A stretch of DNA of 64,000 nucleotides. Origin: Protea cynaroides. Taxonomy: Eukaryota; Streptophyta; Magnoliopsida; Proteales; Proteaceae. This document shows positions 34,738 to 46,189 of the stretch, one piece after another; within the stretch, counting starts at the first letter, position 1, and each line of letters starts with the position of its first letter. The notes below the pieces were generated by a model. It made no database searches and had not been told where the DNA came from. It saw nothing but the letters and a program-made list of their open reading frames with translations. Location of the stretch: the NCBI GenBank assembly GCA_028583415.1, contig CM053265.1, forward strand, positions 30,373,343 through 30,437,342, given 5' to 3'. The translations under genes and the position numbers were made by a program.

Positions 34738-35120
34738 AAAAAAGGAGAAAAAAAAAAAAAAGAGGGTGAAAAAAAGAAAAAAGAGAAAAAGGGAGAAGGA
34801 AAGAAAAAGAAAAGAAGAAAAAAAAAAAAGAGAAAAAGAAAAAAAAAAAAAAAGAGAGAAAAAAGGGGAAAAAAAGAAAGAGAAAAAGAGAAAAAAAGAG
34901 AGAGAGAAGAAAAGAAGGAAAGAAAAAAAAAAAAAAAGAAAAAGGAAAAAGAAAAGAAGAGGAGAAGAAAAGAAGAGAAAAAAAGAAAGGAAAAAAGAAA
35001 AAGAAAGAGAAAGGAAAAGGAAAAAAGAAAAAAGAGGAAGAAAGAGAAAAGAAAAAAAAAGAAAAAGAAAAGGGAAAGAGAAAAAAAAAGAGAGAGAGAG
35101 AGAAAGAGAGAAGTAAAAAG
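31802..35120. repeat. GA-rich simple satellite and poly(A) tract, 3.3 kb
   Basis: The tract is purine-rich on the plus strand, with recurring GAGAGAAGTAGAAAGAGAG and AAGTAAAAAGAGAG phrases and an AGAGCAAGACAAAGAG opening. These are the reverse complements of phrases in the CT tract at 1037-6829. It begins on the base after a family B LTR end and finishes on the base before a family B LTR start. From 34440 it becomes A-rich. Long Leu/Ser/Phe minus-strand frames and Lys/Arg/Glu plus-strand frames are artefacts. Confidence 0.93.
34447..34740. repeat. Long poly(A) runs within the purine tract
   Basis: Homopolymer A runs of tens of bases, broken by single C or G bases, occur at 34454-34498, 34500-34545 and 34672-34735. 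They are too long for a retroelement tail and have no target duplication. They may be expanded simple sequence or partly an assembly product. Confidence 0.85.
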
Positions 35121-38100
35121 TGTAAGCACCCCAATTTTTCCATCCCCGGTTGAACCAAGTCTTACTGGAGTGTAGAAAACAAAGGGACAGAGATGATAGA
35201 GTTTAGAAAGTACGGGGGAGGTGAGTAAAACTCTCTCAAAAAATAATAGTCGGTCAGCCCCGGCATGCTCTCTATAATGTTTTGAGAATTATTGAGATGA
35301 TTTCCAGTGTCTAGAAGCTTAAGTTAAACCATACGATAAGTCGGTGAATCCCAATGCAAGGTATGGATTTTGGCTACGACTTCGAGATGATTTTTAATGG
35401 ATCCCACAGTAAGGATATGGGCTGCAACCTACATGGATGCATAGGTCTTGAAAATACCTTCAAAATGAGACCAGAATCTCTCAATTCTGATGTCAAATGG
35501 AGAAGATATGATGATTTTAGTATGGGAATAAGAATAAGGGTATTTTCTAGAAATTAATAATAATCATCTAAGGGCCTGCATGCAAATTATAGGAAGTTTA
35601 ATTATTTAAACTTCATCTTCTCATATCTTGCTCATCTGATGTCTAAATGAGGTGATTTCAATGTCATTATTCCTTATTTTTGGTGCCTACAAAGTGAACA
35701 TGGAGAATTTGAGGCAGAGGTCTCTGAGGCATCCTAGCATAGTTGTTAGCCGAAATACTATAAATTGGCCTATTTAAACTTTAGAAATTCATAAGTTAGC
35801 CATTTTACATTCAAATCAGGTGATTCAAGCTCCAGTATTTCTCATTTTTAGTATTCTACAAAGTAAACATAGAAAATTTAAGGCAGAGGCCATCAAAAGA
35901 TTTCATGCGGAATGGTAGCTGAAATGACCCATGAAATGATAGAGAGAGAAACCCAATCAACCCATGTCAGTCTAACCCAGTTAACTCATGTCGGTCTAAC
36001 CCAATCAAATCAGTCTGACTTAGTTACCCTTGAATAGATCAAGTTTGGACCAAACCAGTTCATTCTATATGTATGTACATTGTATAGTATATTTTGTAGT
36101 ATGTTATATGATTTCTATAATACATATTATATTATTATATTTATGTATATATGGTACGTGTGTACATGCTTACCATTGGGTTTGGAAAGAATTGAAAGGA
36201 TCTGGTGGGAGTATGATTTATTGGAAAGAAAATAAAGGAAAAAAGAAAATAATAATAAAAGCAAAGATGAGGGAGAGAGAATCCGTAGAGAACGGTTTCT
36301 CTAAAGCGAAAAGGAAAAGAAGGTTGGTCATCTCGATTTTGGCAAGGTGGAGATGGCAGCCATGGTTTATAAAAGGAAATGAGCTAGGCTCCTTTTGACG
36401 AAAGGAAAAAAAGAGAAAAAAAAAAACTTGACAGATATGAGAGGATCGGTGGACTCTAAAATAGGAAAAAAAGAGTTTAAGAAAAGGAAAGAAGAGAAAA
36501 AGGAAACAAAGTGGAAAAGAAAAAAAAAGGGGGAAAGGAAATGATTCAAGATCTAAGAGAGAGAGAAGAGTTGGTGGACTCTAAAAGAGAAAAAGAAAGC
36601 TAAAAGGAAGATAGGAGAACTGATTGAGGGAGGGTCGGTGATGAAGAGTTATAAAGAAAAAATTCAGAGAAGAGAGGGAAAAAAACACAGAAACGGAGGA
36701 GAAAGGAGGAGAAAGGAGTAGATCGGTGAGAGGAGCCGAAATCGATTGAGAAAAACAAAAAATCTAAAAGGAGGGGAGAAAAAGAGGAGTGGACAGAAAG
36801 GGGGAGCTGGGCAAAGAAGAAGAGGAAGAAGAGAGCAGCAAAGAGAAGGGAGAAGGAAGGAAAAGTACTCTGCCTCAAGTAAACTTTCGTTCATTATTTC
36901 CTTCTCAGGTTTCTCTTAGTATAATGACCAAGAGGGAGAGAGAGAGTAAGAGGGAGAAACTCCTCTTGCTGCCATTTTTCCACTCACAGATCCATAACCG
37001 ACCACACCTTTTGCACAACCTGCCCATCTCCTTTACCTTCTTACATGTGGCATATATAATCTATTCCTCTACCCACCTGGCCTTACAGCTGGGCACAAAC
37101 CAGTCCCTAACCATCGACACACCTACACTACACCATATACACCCACCACTACTTCAGCCAACCCAATACCTTGCTTTCCAATCTAGCCATGGCCGACTGC
37201 CCATATCAACACCCAAAATCCGATAATCACCATTTAATCCTACCTTCTCCTACAACGCATCTCTCAACCGTTTGATCTCCATGCTATTGTTTTATTTTTA
37301 AATTTTGTTTATGTTTGATTAAGAAATCCTATTGATGTGTGAAAAAATTCTGGGCCCATGATTTGTTTTGATTGAATCATATTATTGATGTGTTTAATAT
37401 GGTCATTTGTTCATGAATTTTAATTTGACTAAAATCTAACCATTTGATATTGGGTTTAAGTGATGAAAATATGGCTTTGATTTGGAATTCTCCAAGTGAT
37501 AAAAAAATGGCTATGATCTGAATTTAAACAGGAAAGGAAAAAAAAATAATTGACCAGAAATTAGGAGTGAAAAAGAGAAGAAAAGAGAAAAGGAATAGAA
37601 CGAAAAATGGAAAGAAAAAAAAAAGAAAGAGGGTGGTTTCTCAAGAGAGAGGAAGAAAAAAGGAAAATAAGGAAAGAAACAAAAAAAGAAAAAAGAAAGG
37701 AAAGAATAGAAGAGGGGGGAACGTGAGTGGAGAAGGAAAGAAATAAAAAAAAAAAGAAAAATGAAAACAAAAAAGAAAGAAAGAGGGGAGAACGTGAGTA
37801 GACTCTAAAGGAGAAGGAAAAAAAAAAGAAAAAAAACTCAGAAAAAGGAAAGAGAGAGTGGGAGATTGAGTTTAATAGGAGAGGAAAAGAAGAAAAAAGA
37901 AGAAGGAAATCTAAGAAGGGCTGGAAAGAAGTAGAGAGTCTAATAAGAAGGAAAAAAAATATTGGAAAAGGGAGGAGATGAAATTGAGAGAAAAGAGGAA
38001 GAAGAAAGGGAAAGAAAAGAAGAGAAGGAAGAAAGAGAAGCTAAGAGAGAGGGAACTCTCTACAAAGAGGTAAGTCCATTCTCTATTGTTATTTTTTAAT

Positions 38101-39258
38101 ACATACCTGCAATTCATGGCCTCTCACCCATTGCTATAACCAAAACTTTGGTTTTGATATGATTCCATGATGCTAACATGTCGAAAATTGCTTGAATTTG
38201 CCTATTTTTGATAAATCATGATCAGAGATGTTATATTGCATGCATGTGGATGCTGTAATGCCCATGTTTGATATTTTTTATGCATTAGAATATGTTTAAA
38301 GTACTCAATGGAGAAAAATTGAATGTCATATGATGATTTTTGGGTATTTTAATATTTTTTTAGAAGGTGGATTTCAGATCTGGAAATTCCAGATCTAGAA
38401 TCCGATTTTGGGACATGCATCTCATATAGATTTTTGATGAATTTCGAGCCCAAAATTTTATGACATACTCATACATATGTTAGAAAGTTCTCCTACAAAA
38501 TTTGATTTGTTTGGAGTTGAGAAAGTTGAGATAAAAAATCTCCAATGATGCTACTATCCTTCTCGGGTACAGTGCAAACCCCATCGGAAAAGCTCTAAAT
38601 ATGGAATTTTTGGTCATAATTTGATAATCCTTCATTCAGAGAAAGCAATAGATATGAAGTCATGAAATATTTGGCACTGGATTTGGATTTTTTTGATTTT
38701 TTTTTGGATTTCATATGATTTTTGAAGTGCACTCTTGGGTGTTAGTATAAGTCTAGGAGTTTTATCTATTTGATCATTAAGTTTTTGCATACAATGACTT
38801 GTCTAGATATGGATCTGCCATGTGGTTACAAGTATATGGACCCTTACGGATGAGTAATTATATGAACAATGTTACAGGGATCCTAAGGTTAGGCATCTAG
38901 GGTACCCCCAAATTGGATTTAGCTTCATGGAAAAAAAAAAATAGAAGCTTCCTTGAAAAGAAGGCAACAAAATAGGAGATATCATGGGAGTTAAAACAGC
39001 ACAAATTGATAAATTTATGCATGTAATTTGGTAATATTAAATTGTCCAATTAGCAAATTAGATTTGCATGAAAGATGGGATGGGATTGGAGTCATGCATG
39101 TTGGAGATCCATTTTTGACATCCTGTTGGAGACCTAGGATATCATGTGGAATGGAATTGGCTCTCGATAGTTATCCAACCCTATTTTGAGGAGTCAAATG
39201 CAAGTTTGGATAAACTAGAAAACCAGTTCACCCATATGCCTTAAAGGCTAATAGTTCT
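35121..39258 (+). repeat. Third family B LTR, 5' part; right edge unclear
   Basis: It starts TGTAAGCACCCCAATTTTTCC. The order then follows the 5' LTR at 14457: diverged 155-bp units (35600-35900), CCAATCAACCC phrases (35950-36050), a purine-rich stretch (36200-36880), a mixed segment, AT-rich sequence, then a second purine-rich stretch (37540-38068) ending in AGAG|GTAAGTC. After about 38100 it is AT-rich unassigned sequence. A 21-bp near-perfect palindrome (AGATCTGGAA and its complement) is at 38376-38396. No gene is recognised. Confidence 0.6.
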
Positions 39259-39267
39259 TAGATTATA
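39259..39267. repeat. MULE target-site duplication, left copy
   Basis: TAGATTATA, identical to 41217-41225 on the other side of the element. Confidence 0.85.
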
Positions 39268-41216
39268 GAAAAAAATTTCATATATACCCCTACAAGGATT
39301 ACTAACATCATCTACACCCACAAGTTTGCAAAAACATCACCTACCACCCAAAATCTTTGCATTGCTAATCAGAGAAGCCCACTCTGTCTAAAGATTCCTG
39401 TTAGATACTGATGTCATCTGTATTGGAAAATTTGATGAACAACAGTACCCTTTGAGTAGAGTTAACAGACGATTTTACCCTACCCTCAAATCCTCTAAAT
39501 ATCTTCTTCGTTGCAGGTGGCACCTACGATTACGTCGATGACCACTCATTGTCAAGATGTACGATATCGCCTCTGCATCCAAGGATCAACTCTGCAACCT
39601 AAAAGATAGACAAAATAACCAAATTGTTTTGGCTTCTGCATTCAAGGATTGACTCTACAATCGCATAGTTTCCTTTGGTGAGATTGTTCACCGGCATTTT
39701 TCACATCAACTTTTCCAGCTAGGATTGATTCTATAATTCTATTTTATTTGTGTTTCTTCTACATTCAACAAGTTTAGTGACCTACCTTGATTCAGTTTGA
39801 TCTTCTGTGGTATGAGATTAGTGTGTGTGTGTGTTTCTGTCATTGGCTATTGGCTATTTGTTGCACGAAGCATGGCGTCTTTATTCTAATGAGATTGGGA
39901 ATTGTTGTGCTGGAAATTCTGAAATTGAAAAACCATTCAATTTTTTAGTTGTTTGTTTATGAACATCATACATATAAAAACATCTTCAGTAGTTATCAGT
40001 CTAAAGAGTGATATGGTTTCCTGTTTCATCTTCCCTCTATTTTTTCTTTTAAATTCTTCATAAAAGCTTCTCATGAGGTATCTAGTTCCTTCCTTCATAA
40101 TGTTCTATTATCATTTCCCCTGCTGAACCTTAGTTTCGAAATAGATTCTTACCCATCTAATGGTTTAACAAGATGTGAAGCAATGGATTCTAGTGTCATC
40201 CGAAGCAAGGATAAAGGAGAAGATATTGGAATCGTATCTCCAACATATCTATTCCAGCTATTACATAGCTCTAAGTGATAGATTCTGTTATGAAGTTGAG
40301 ATAAAATAGGATTCTCTATTGCTATACGTTACATACACTTACAAATCTCTATATAATATACATGACCTCTGTACAACAAAGGTGAGAGAGTAATATCGAA
40401 ACTTAATCTCTATCAAAACGACGGTCGATTAAGGAAAACTGAAAGGATTGGAAAACAGGGGCTCCGTTCCTATTTTTGTTAGAATTCTCTATTGTTGTAT
40501 GTTTTTTTTTTTTTTTGGGTAAATACTATTGTTGTATGTTACAAACAAGGGATTCTTCCTCCTTTTTTGTTAAAATTTTTACCTTAGAAGAACTGAAAAA
40601 TTGGAAAAATTGGGGAATCTTCCTCCTTTTTTGTAAAAGAACTGAAAAATCGAAAAACAGGGGCTCATAGACAATGGTTCAGTGGTGACTTGTGACGATT
40701 TGGAGATGACTAATACAAGATGTAGAAAATCCTTCGCACCTTTCCCGACTAGTATGTGAGAAGACGAAGAGAAAATTTAATTGAAACCTAAGCTGTGGCA
40801 AATCCTTTGCACCTTTCCTTACTACTGTTTTCTAACAAGAAATCCACCGATAATCTCCAAGAGAGACTGAGGCAAAACCGCCAGAGAAACCTAAGCTTAC
40901 TACTGTTCTTGAATTTTGATAATTCCAACCACAATTGAACCAGAAAACGTAATTCTGAGAAGTTTGAGAACTTGGATGAAAACTCACATGAGTGCCTGAG
41001 TGTTGTTTTTTTGACAGAGAGAGGAAAGAGAGGGGAAAGGTTAGAATAGTAATTCTCCCTAATTTTTAAAAATTTTAATTTATAATATGAAGGTAAATTG
41101 TATATAAACATTTTAAGTTATTTTCACCAATTAAGTGGGTGCAGTTCATGTTTTTGCAAACTTGTGGGTGTAGATGATGTTAACAATCCTTGTTGGGGTG
41201 TATTTGAAATTTTTCC
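39268..41216. mobile_element. Non-autonomous Mutator-like element (MULE), 1.95 kb
   Basis: The terminal inverted repeats are about 70 bp (39268-39337 and 41148-41216), starting G(A/G)AAAAATTTC and sharing CATCTACACCCACAAGTTTGC. They are flanked by a perfect 9-bp target duplication, TAGATTATA, at 39259-39267 and 41217-41225. Nine-base duplications and G-rich-start TIRs are typical of plant Mutator-like elements. There is no transposase. The interior holds a short local duplication (TCTTCCTCCTTTTTTGT, about 40550-40680) and a minus-strand open frame (40788-41111, 107 codons) with no motif I know. It could be a Pack-MULE carrying host sequence, but I cannot identify a donor. Confidence 0.85.
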
Positions 41217-41225
41217 TAGATTATA

Positions 41226-43582
41226 GAATGGAAATATGAAGTGACGAAACAACTATTGGGATTAGGATTACCAAGTTCATGATTTTTCTATTTGTTAAGC
41301 TAGATATCTATTGTGTTGCAATTATACTTGAGATTTATTTCTAATGTAAGAGAGAGAGAGAGAGAGTAATACTATTTTCTGTTATTGCATTCTTATCATC
41401 ATCTCCCTCATTATTGTGTTGTTTTCATTGCTTTTTCAGGTGGGAGGGGGCAAAACCAGGATCTATGTCGAATTTGGTTTTTCTAAAATTTAGGGAGCTA
41501 ATATTTGGCAACTTCCTATGAGAAATTGTTGTATCTTCTCTTGATAAAGCTCTTGTATTCTCTACCTTGCTTTGGATCAATGTCTTAATACCTGAACCTA
41601 CCCAGAGGAGCAAACCAACCAAATATCCTAGACTCCTCAATGGATAAACTTGACCTTTTTCACCCTCAACAACCTGTGCCATTTATAGATTAGTGATTAG
41701 GAGGAATAAGGTATGTCAAAATCATTTTAATCAATTAATTCAGTAACCAGGAGTACAATCTAGCCTGAACATATGGTCCAACCGCACCACTGGTTTGCTG
41801 TTAAACCATAGCCAGTGACTCCCTATGGTATTCATGAGTGTGTGGGTCCTTCATCTGACCTTGTCTAGTCGGATGGTGTTCATTTGGTCTAGATCCGAGG
41901 TTTCATCTTTGAATCCAAAAGGGATCCATGGATCTAGTCTCCTATGGTAGTTCTCGATCTCCAAAAGGTCATGGGTATTCTTCTAGTCCCATAAGGTTCA
42001 ATCTCACACATCTCTTGTACCATATATACTACTGTCCATGATCCAAATCTGTGAATGGTAGCCCATACATTTGAGGTTACATCATTGATGATGGATACTA
42101 CTAGAAAGTAGGGGCTCTTCTATTCTACATGTATCAAGTCAAAGCTTAACAAAAAGGAGGGAATATTTATGAGGGTCTTTCGAGGCTGCCGCGAGGATGT
42201 GGATACTCAAGTTTACCAAATTATTTTCCCTTTCCTTTACCATTTTTGGTGTCTCCCTTTTTCTTCTTCTTGTTCAGAATCTCTTCTTCTGCTTCCTTAA
42301 ATGTGTTAGAGCAGGCTCTCTTTCTCCCTTTTCTCTTCTTCCTCTTTCCTCTTTTCTTCCTCCTTCTCCTCTTTGCATTTCTAATTTGGCTAGAATAGGA
42401 GAGTGGGATCATTTCTCATGGAAGGCGTTTAGATTATGGGATCTCAATGAACCCATAATGAAAGTTGGGAGGAACTCCCTCCTTCCTTACCATTCTCAGA
42501 CTGTGCATGGTCAGCTTACCATGTTGGAGAAGATCTCAATCTAAATCGGCAGGTCCTGTGACAAGCTAGTTACCAACCTAGCCCGTGTTCACGTGCAGCT
42601 ATAGAGGCATGTGATTGATGGTCGCAGTCAGACCACCTTGTCTAGCTGGACTTCTCTTTTGGCCAACCAACTCAAGTTAGTTCTCATTGGTTCTGGGGTT
42701 CTAAGTTTTTGTTGACTTTGCACCTTTCCATAATGTGAAGTCTTGTGTTTCAAATGACATAGGTTTAAGGTTATGATACATGTCTCCTCCTGGGGATTTT
42801 TGTCATTCTTGGCTGTGTCGGTCCGATTAGTTCTACACGTGGTGATCGGGTAGCTTCAATGGCAGAACAATGGATTGCAAAACTAGGACATTTCAAAAAA
42901 AGAACAAGAGTCCTTTCTTTCATCACTGATGTTGGAGTTGATCTCAACCACTCTCACTGCCCTTCCCCAAGGCAGCCCTTGCTCGCTTCATTAACGACTA
43001 TTTAAAAAAAAAAACAATCTCTGTCGGAAGGCCTGATGGCCTTCTACCATTTAGCATCCTTCTAATCTTGTCCTAATCGTTGGTAAGTCTCCTTATTGTG
43101 ATCCATGTTCCATCGTGACCTCCTTTCTGTCTTTTCGTGTTGAAGAAATTGTTGGACTCATCCAATAAGCAGCTTGATTCGGAAGAGAAGATCCTAGGAT
43201 TAGATCGATCTGTTGTGGAATGTTCCTCATGGGTGGTAATCCCTCTGGCAACTCTTATGGGATAAGTTCAGCGACCTGTTCAAGCAATTTGCTAACCTTG
43301 GAAGGTATAGGAGCGTCATGGGAAGACCTCTTACAAGCCCAAAATTTTCATATCGGGACAAAATTTAGGCATTAGTCTTATAGGGGATGCTTAGTGAAAG
43401 CAAGCGAAAGTGAAAAGATACCATAAAAACTAAAATTGTTATGTCACAAATTTGAGAAAGCATATTATCACACTTAAATGGACAGCATGTCAATTATGCT
43501 TTCCTAAAATAGAATGTAATGTTCCTAGAAACTAACTTGAGACTATTAGAAATCAAGAAAGAGGACAAAAAATGGGAGCATC
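41226..43582. other. Unassigned sequence, then left part of family C LTR
   Basis: No conserved gene is recognised. There is an AG microsatellite at 41347-41366. Short frames (41425-41682 minus, 42197-42544 plus) lack motifs. The last part (about 43550-43582, ending AAATGGGAGCATC) is the left half of the 46-bp tandem array that resumes at 55408, so it belongs to the LTR that the complete element interrupted. The left edge of that LTR is not clear. Confidence 0.5.
43578..43582. repeat. Target-site duplication, left (GCATC)
   Basis: GCATC pairs with ACATC at 55408-55412. Removing the element restores the repeat phrase GGGAGCATCCGTTGAGTC of the flanking array, which independently supports the boundary. 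Confidence 0.8.
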
Positions 43583-43857
43583 TATCACACCCCAATTCTG
43601 GACTAACCTGTAGTGTGATGAACCGTCATAAAACCAACGGTTCAACCAGGATCTCGTAGAGGTCATACCCACCATATTAAACCAAACGCATTCCGCAGTA
43701 ATAATTAGAGATAATAAATTAAATAGCAAAAGTCTTTATAAATAATGAACTGAGGTCTAACAGTCACAAAATAAATATTTAATCCAGTAATCTCCAAATA
43801 ACTCAAGACATAGCGTAATTTAATCCATTACATGTTCCAATATTCAAATATAGCTAA

Positions 43858-43992
43858 CTAATCAAAAACACATTCGTTGCACTAGCATGGTGGCTCGTGT
43901 GCATCCTCCACAACTTCCACATCCATAGTTGCCATGTGTCCATACGACAGTGCATTCACATAGTCTTCTACAGTAGGACCTGCGTCATAACT
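43858..43992 (-). pseudogene. LTR small reading frame, copy with internal stop
   Basis: It reads PTVEDYVNALSYGHMATMDV, then EDAHEPPC, a TAG where the family has GAG (Glu), and CNECVF before the stop at 43858-43860. The acceptor-like TTTTTAG is kept. One change in the CEC motif breaks it. Confidence 0.6.
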
Positions 43993-44934
43993 AAAAATAT
44001 TCGACGTCAAAATCGACGTCAAAATGGTGAGCACACATCACGGCTTAGTAAGCAAACAAAACAATGCGCAAACATATGCATGCATTTAATTCAACATCTT
44101 TAGTCTGATTTTAAGTTTGCAACTGTGCTATAGAAAGGATTGGCGGCCACCGCCCCTCTATATACGAGTGTGTGAATCTGCCCAATGGATTAAATACCAT
44201 TGCTATCCCACATGCACCCACCATGGAATAAATATAGAGCTAAAGTGTCTGGATCACATACCACTAATACTTCTTCTGATGCCCTACTCATACCAATACG
44301 TAAGCCCCTACTGGCAAGGGCTTGCAAACTTGGCTCGCAACCAACCAATCCTAATGCCATCCAAATGTATCCAAGGTCTCACCACAGCATCCCTCACTAC
44401 GTCCATAAAAATAGAGCTCAGCCCCCCGATAGAGTCAAAGACCACATGGTCTGAGACCACCTCCCTTGATGCCCTACTACGTAATAGTTCTACTAAGATA
44501 ATGGTGATACGACGATATCAATGTGAAGCATGGTTTAGGGATCAAACACCCTTCCCCATACAGCACACCAACCATACTCATAAAGACATTTCTATTCCTA
44601 CCATCATCCATAATAAGATAGAAAATAATAAAATAAAGATGCATGAACTGGAATAGCAGTATTATTGGATGACATGCAAGATGAACATTAGAAGCAAACA
44701 AGCATATAATCATTCATGGCATTGGACTTAATAAAATAAAGTTAGCTTGTTATTAACCAAATAGTTTAGGTTTTGTTCCCTTACTTGTTAACGATATTTG
44801 ATCTCCTTCCAAGCCTTGTAAATCTCTTTGAATCAATTTAGCAACCTAAGAATTATATGAATTTAAGTTAGGGTTCATGTATGACAAGTTCCAGTAGTCG
44901 AAAGTCAAAACAGACCACTGATAGGTGACTGATT

Positions 44935-45105
44935 GATCCTGTGGTGCATGTCTATGTCAACTATATCACGTATGATCGACCCCCTGTGGTCGTACAATAT
45001 GCGACCACACCTGTGACCACACGTTTCTTGTATTCTTCCAGAATGGCTATGGTCGACTCTATCATCACCCTATGGTCGACCATAGCTATGACCATACGAG
45101 TTTGG
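44935..45105. promoter_or_regulatory. Palindrome cluster 2, ATGGTCGACCAT subtype
   Basis: It contains CGTATGATCGACCCCC, GTGGTCGTAC, TGCGACCACACC, CTATGGTCGACTC and CCCTATGGTCGACCATAG. The flanks are TATGG/CCATA, like the other clusters of this element. Confidence 0.5.
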
Positions 45106-45490
45106 CCTGATTTTTAGTCCTCATATGGGGTCTTCCTCTTGGCTCATCAATGGGATTCTCCCTAATGATCATTCTTTGGCCATCATTCTTAGTTTTTATT
45201 AGACTAAGTACCCTAACCCATTCTCCATGATCCCCTTTGAGATTTTCTTAGAAAATCTCATAGTTGAATCCTCACATTGGGTTTGTATCACAATTTATAT
45301 TAGAAACTCCTACTCTAGATATTCTATATCTACAAAGACAAGGTTCATACCTTACTCGTTGCAGAGAGTCTACAGAACTCCTTCTCTCAGCCTCCAAATC
45401 TCCTTCTCGTTCTATTCATCTTCCTTTCTTCCTTATGATTTAGGGTTTGATAATGTTCCAAAAGAGTAAAAAAGGGTTAAGGGACGTCTT

Positions 45491-45500
45491 TTATATAGAT
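45491..45500 (-). promoter_or_regulatory. LTR TATA box
   Basis: The minus strand reads CTATATAAAAGACGTCCC, matching TATATAAAGGACATCCC in the LTR at 59588. Confidence 0.6.
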
Positions 45501-45589
45501 AGAAACTCTCCATATTGGGTTCTCCAACAATAGGAAAGAGATCTCTTTTGATTTAGGAAGTTTTTAAATTTTGGAGTCTGATTTGGGTG

Positions 45590-45725
45590 AGTGCGGTCCG
45601 TCGTACGGTGGCAAAATCCGTCGACCACACATTTCAAAAGCATCGACCACATGTTCCATTTTGAGTGGTCTTAATCCTTCATCGTATGGTCGACCATACC
45701 TACTCAGGTAGTCGACCATACACTT
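45590..45725. promoter_or_regulatory. Palindrome cluster 1, ATGGTCGACCAT subtype
   Basis: It contains CCGTCGACCACAC, GCATCGACCACATG, CGTATGGTCGACCATACC and TAGTCGACCATAC, and lies about 95 bp upstream of the TATA box. Confidence 0.55.
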
Positions 45726-45862
45726 AATTTTAAGTATTTTTGAATAGATTCTATTACCTAGTCTTGTGGTTTTCTTCACACGATTGGTCCACTCGATCCA
45801 GCTGTGATGGAAAGACCTAGTGCAACATGGTTAGACTGGATTAGTAGAGTACGGGTCTTATA

Positions 45863-45873
45863 ACTCCCCCTAC
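45863..45873 (-). other. Polypurine tract
   Basis: The minus strand reads GTAGGGGGAGT directly before the LTR. Confidence 0.8.
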
Positions 45874-45889
45874 ATAAATTTCATCCTCA

Positions 45890-46185
45890 AAATTTACACA
45901 TACCTTTCGAGTCGAACAGGTGAGGATATTGCTTCTACATAGCATTCTTCTCTTCCCATGTAATTTCTTCTACATCTTGGCTTCTCTAGGTATCCTTATC
46001 ATAGTAGATATCATGATTGCGAAGATCTTGAACCTTCCTACTAGTGATTTCAAAAGGTATAACTTTGAATGTCAAATCTTTAGTCAAATCTGGTGGATCC
46101 ACCATTAACACCTGTGTTGGATCTCTGACGTACTTCGTCAATAGTGAGACATGGAATACATCATGTATACTAGACATCAATGGTG
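45890..46185 (-). pseudogene. pol: chromodomain segment
   Basis: It reads MSSIHDVFHVSLLTKYVRDP, then a stretch ending SRKVQDLRNHDIYYDKDT, a stop, and a VEEITWEE-like end. This is the C-terminal chromodomain-like module of chromovirus integrases, thought to guide insertion to particular chromatin. A stop replaces the Trp expected after the DKDT segment, where the 13752 copy reads KVTWRS. Confidence 0.8.
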
Positions 46186-46189
46186 GTAG

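Larger units (their letters stand above)
43583..45862 (-). repeat. 3' LTR of the complete family A element (2280 bp)
   Basis: On the minus strand it starts (TA)TAAGACCCGTACTCTAC and ends GGGGTGTGATA. The terminal bases TG and CA have decayed to TA and TA. It has the small reading frame at 43858-43992, palindrome clusters at 44935-45105 and 45590-45725, and a TATA box at 45491-45500. Confidence 0.9.

Noticed and set aside
34447..34740. Poly(A) tail of a LINE, SINE or processed gene
   Set aside because: Too long, on a purine-tract background, with no adjacent element body or target duplication.
31688..35158. Long Ser/Leu/Phe and Lys/Arg/Glu frames in the GA tract
   Set aside because: The same compositional artefact on the complementary strand, including poly(Phe) read from poly(A).
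42197..42544. 115-codon frame with a hydrophobic start
   Set aside because: Leu/Phe/Ser-rich from a pyrimidine-rich stretch, with no homologue recognised. Not called as a gene.
41226..43300. Possible LINE remnant
   Set aside because: Translations of both strands gave no endonuclease or RT landmark, and no poly(A) tail with target duplication was seen.
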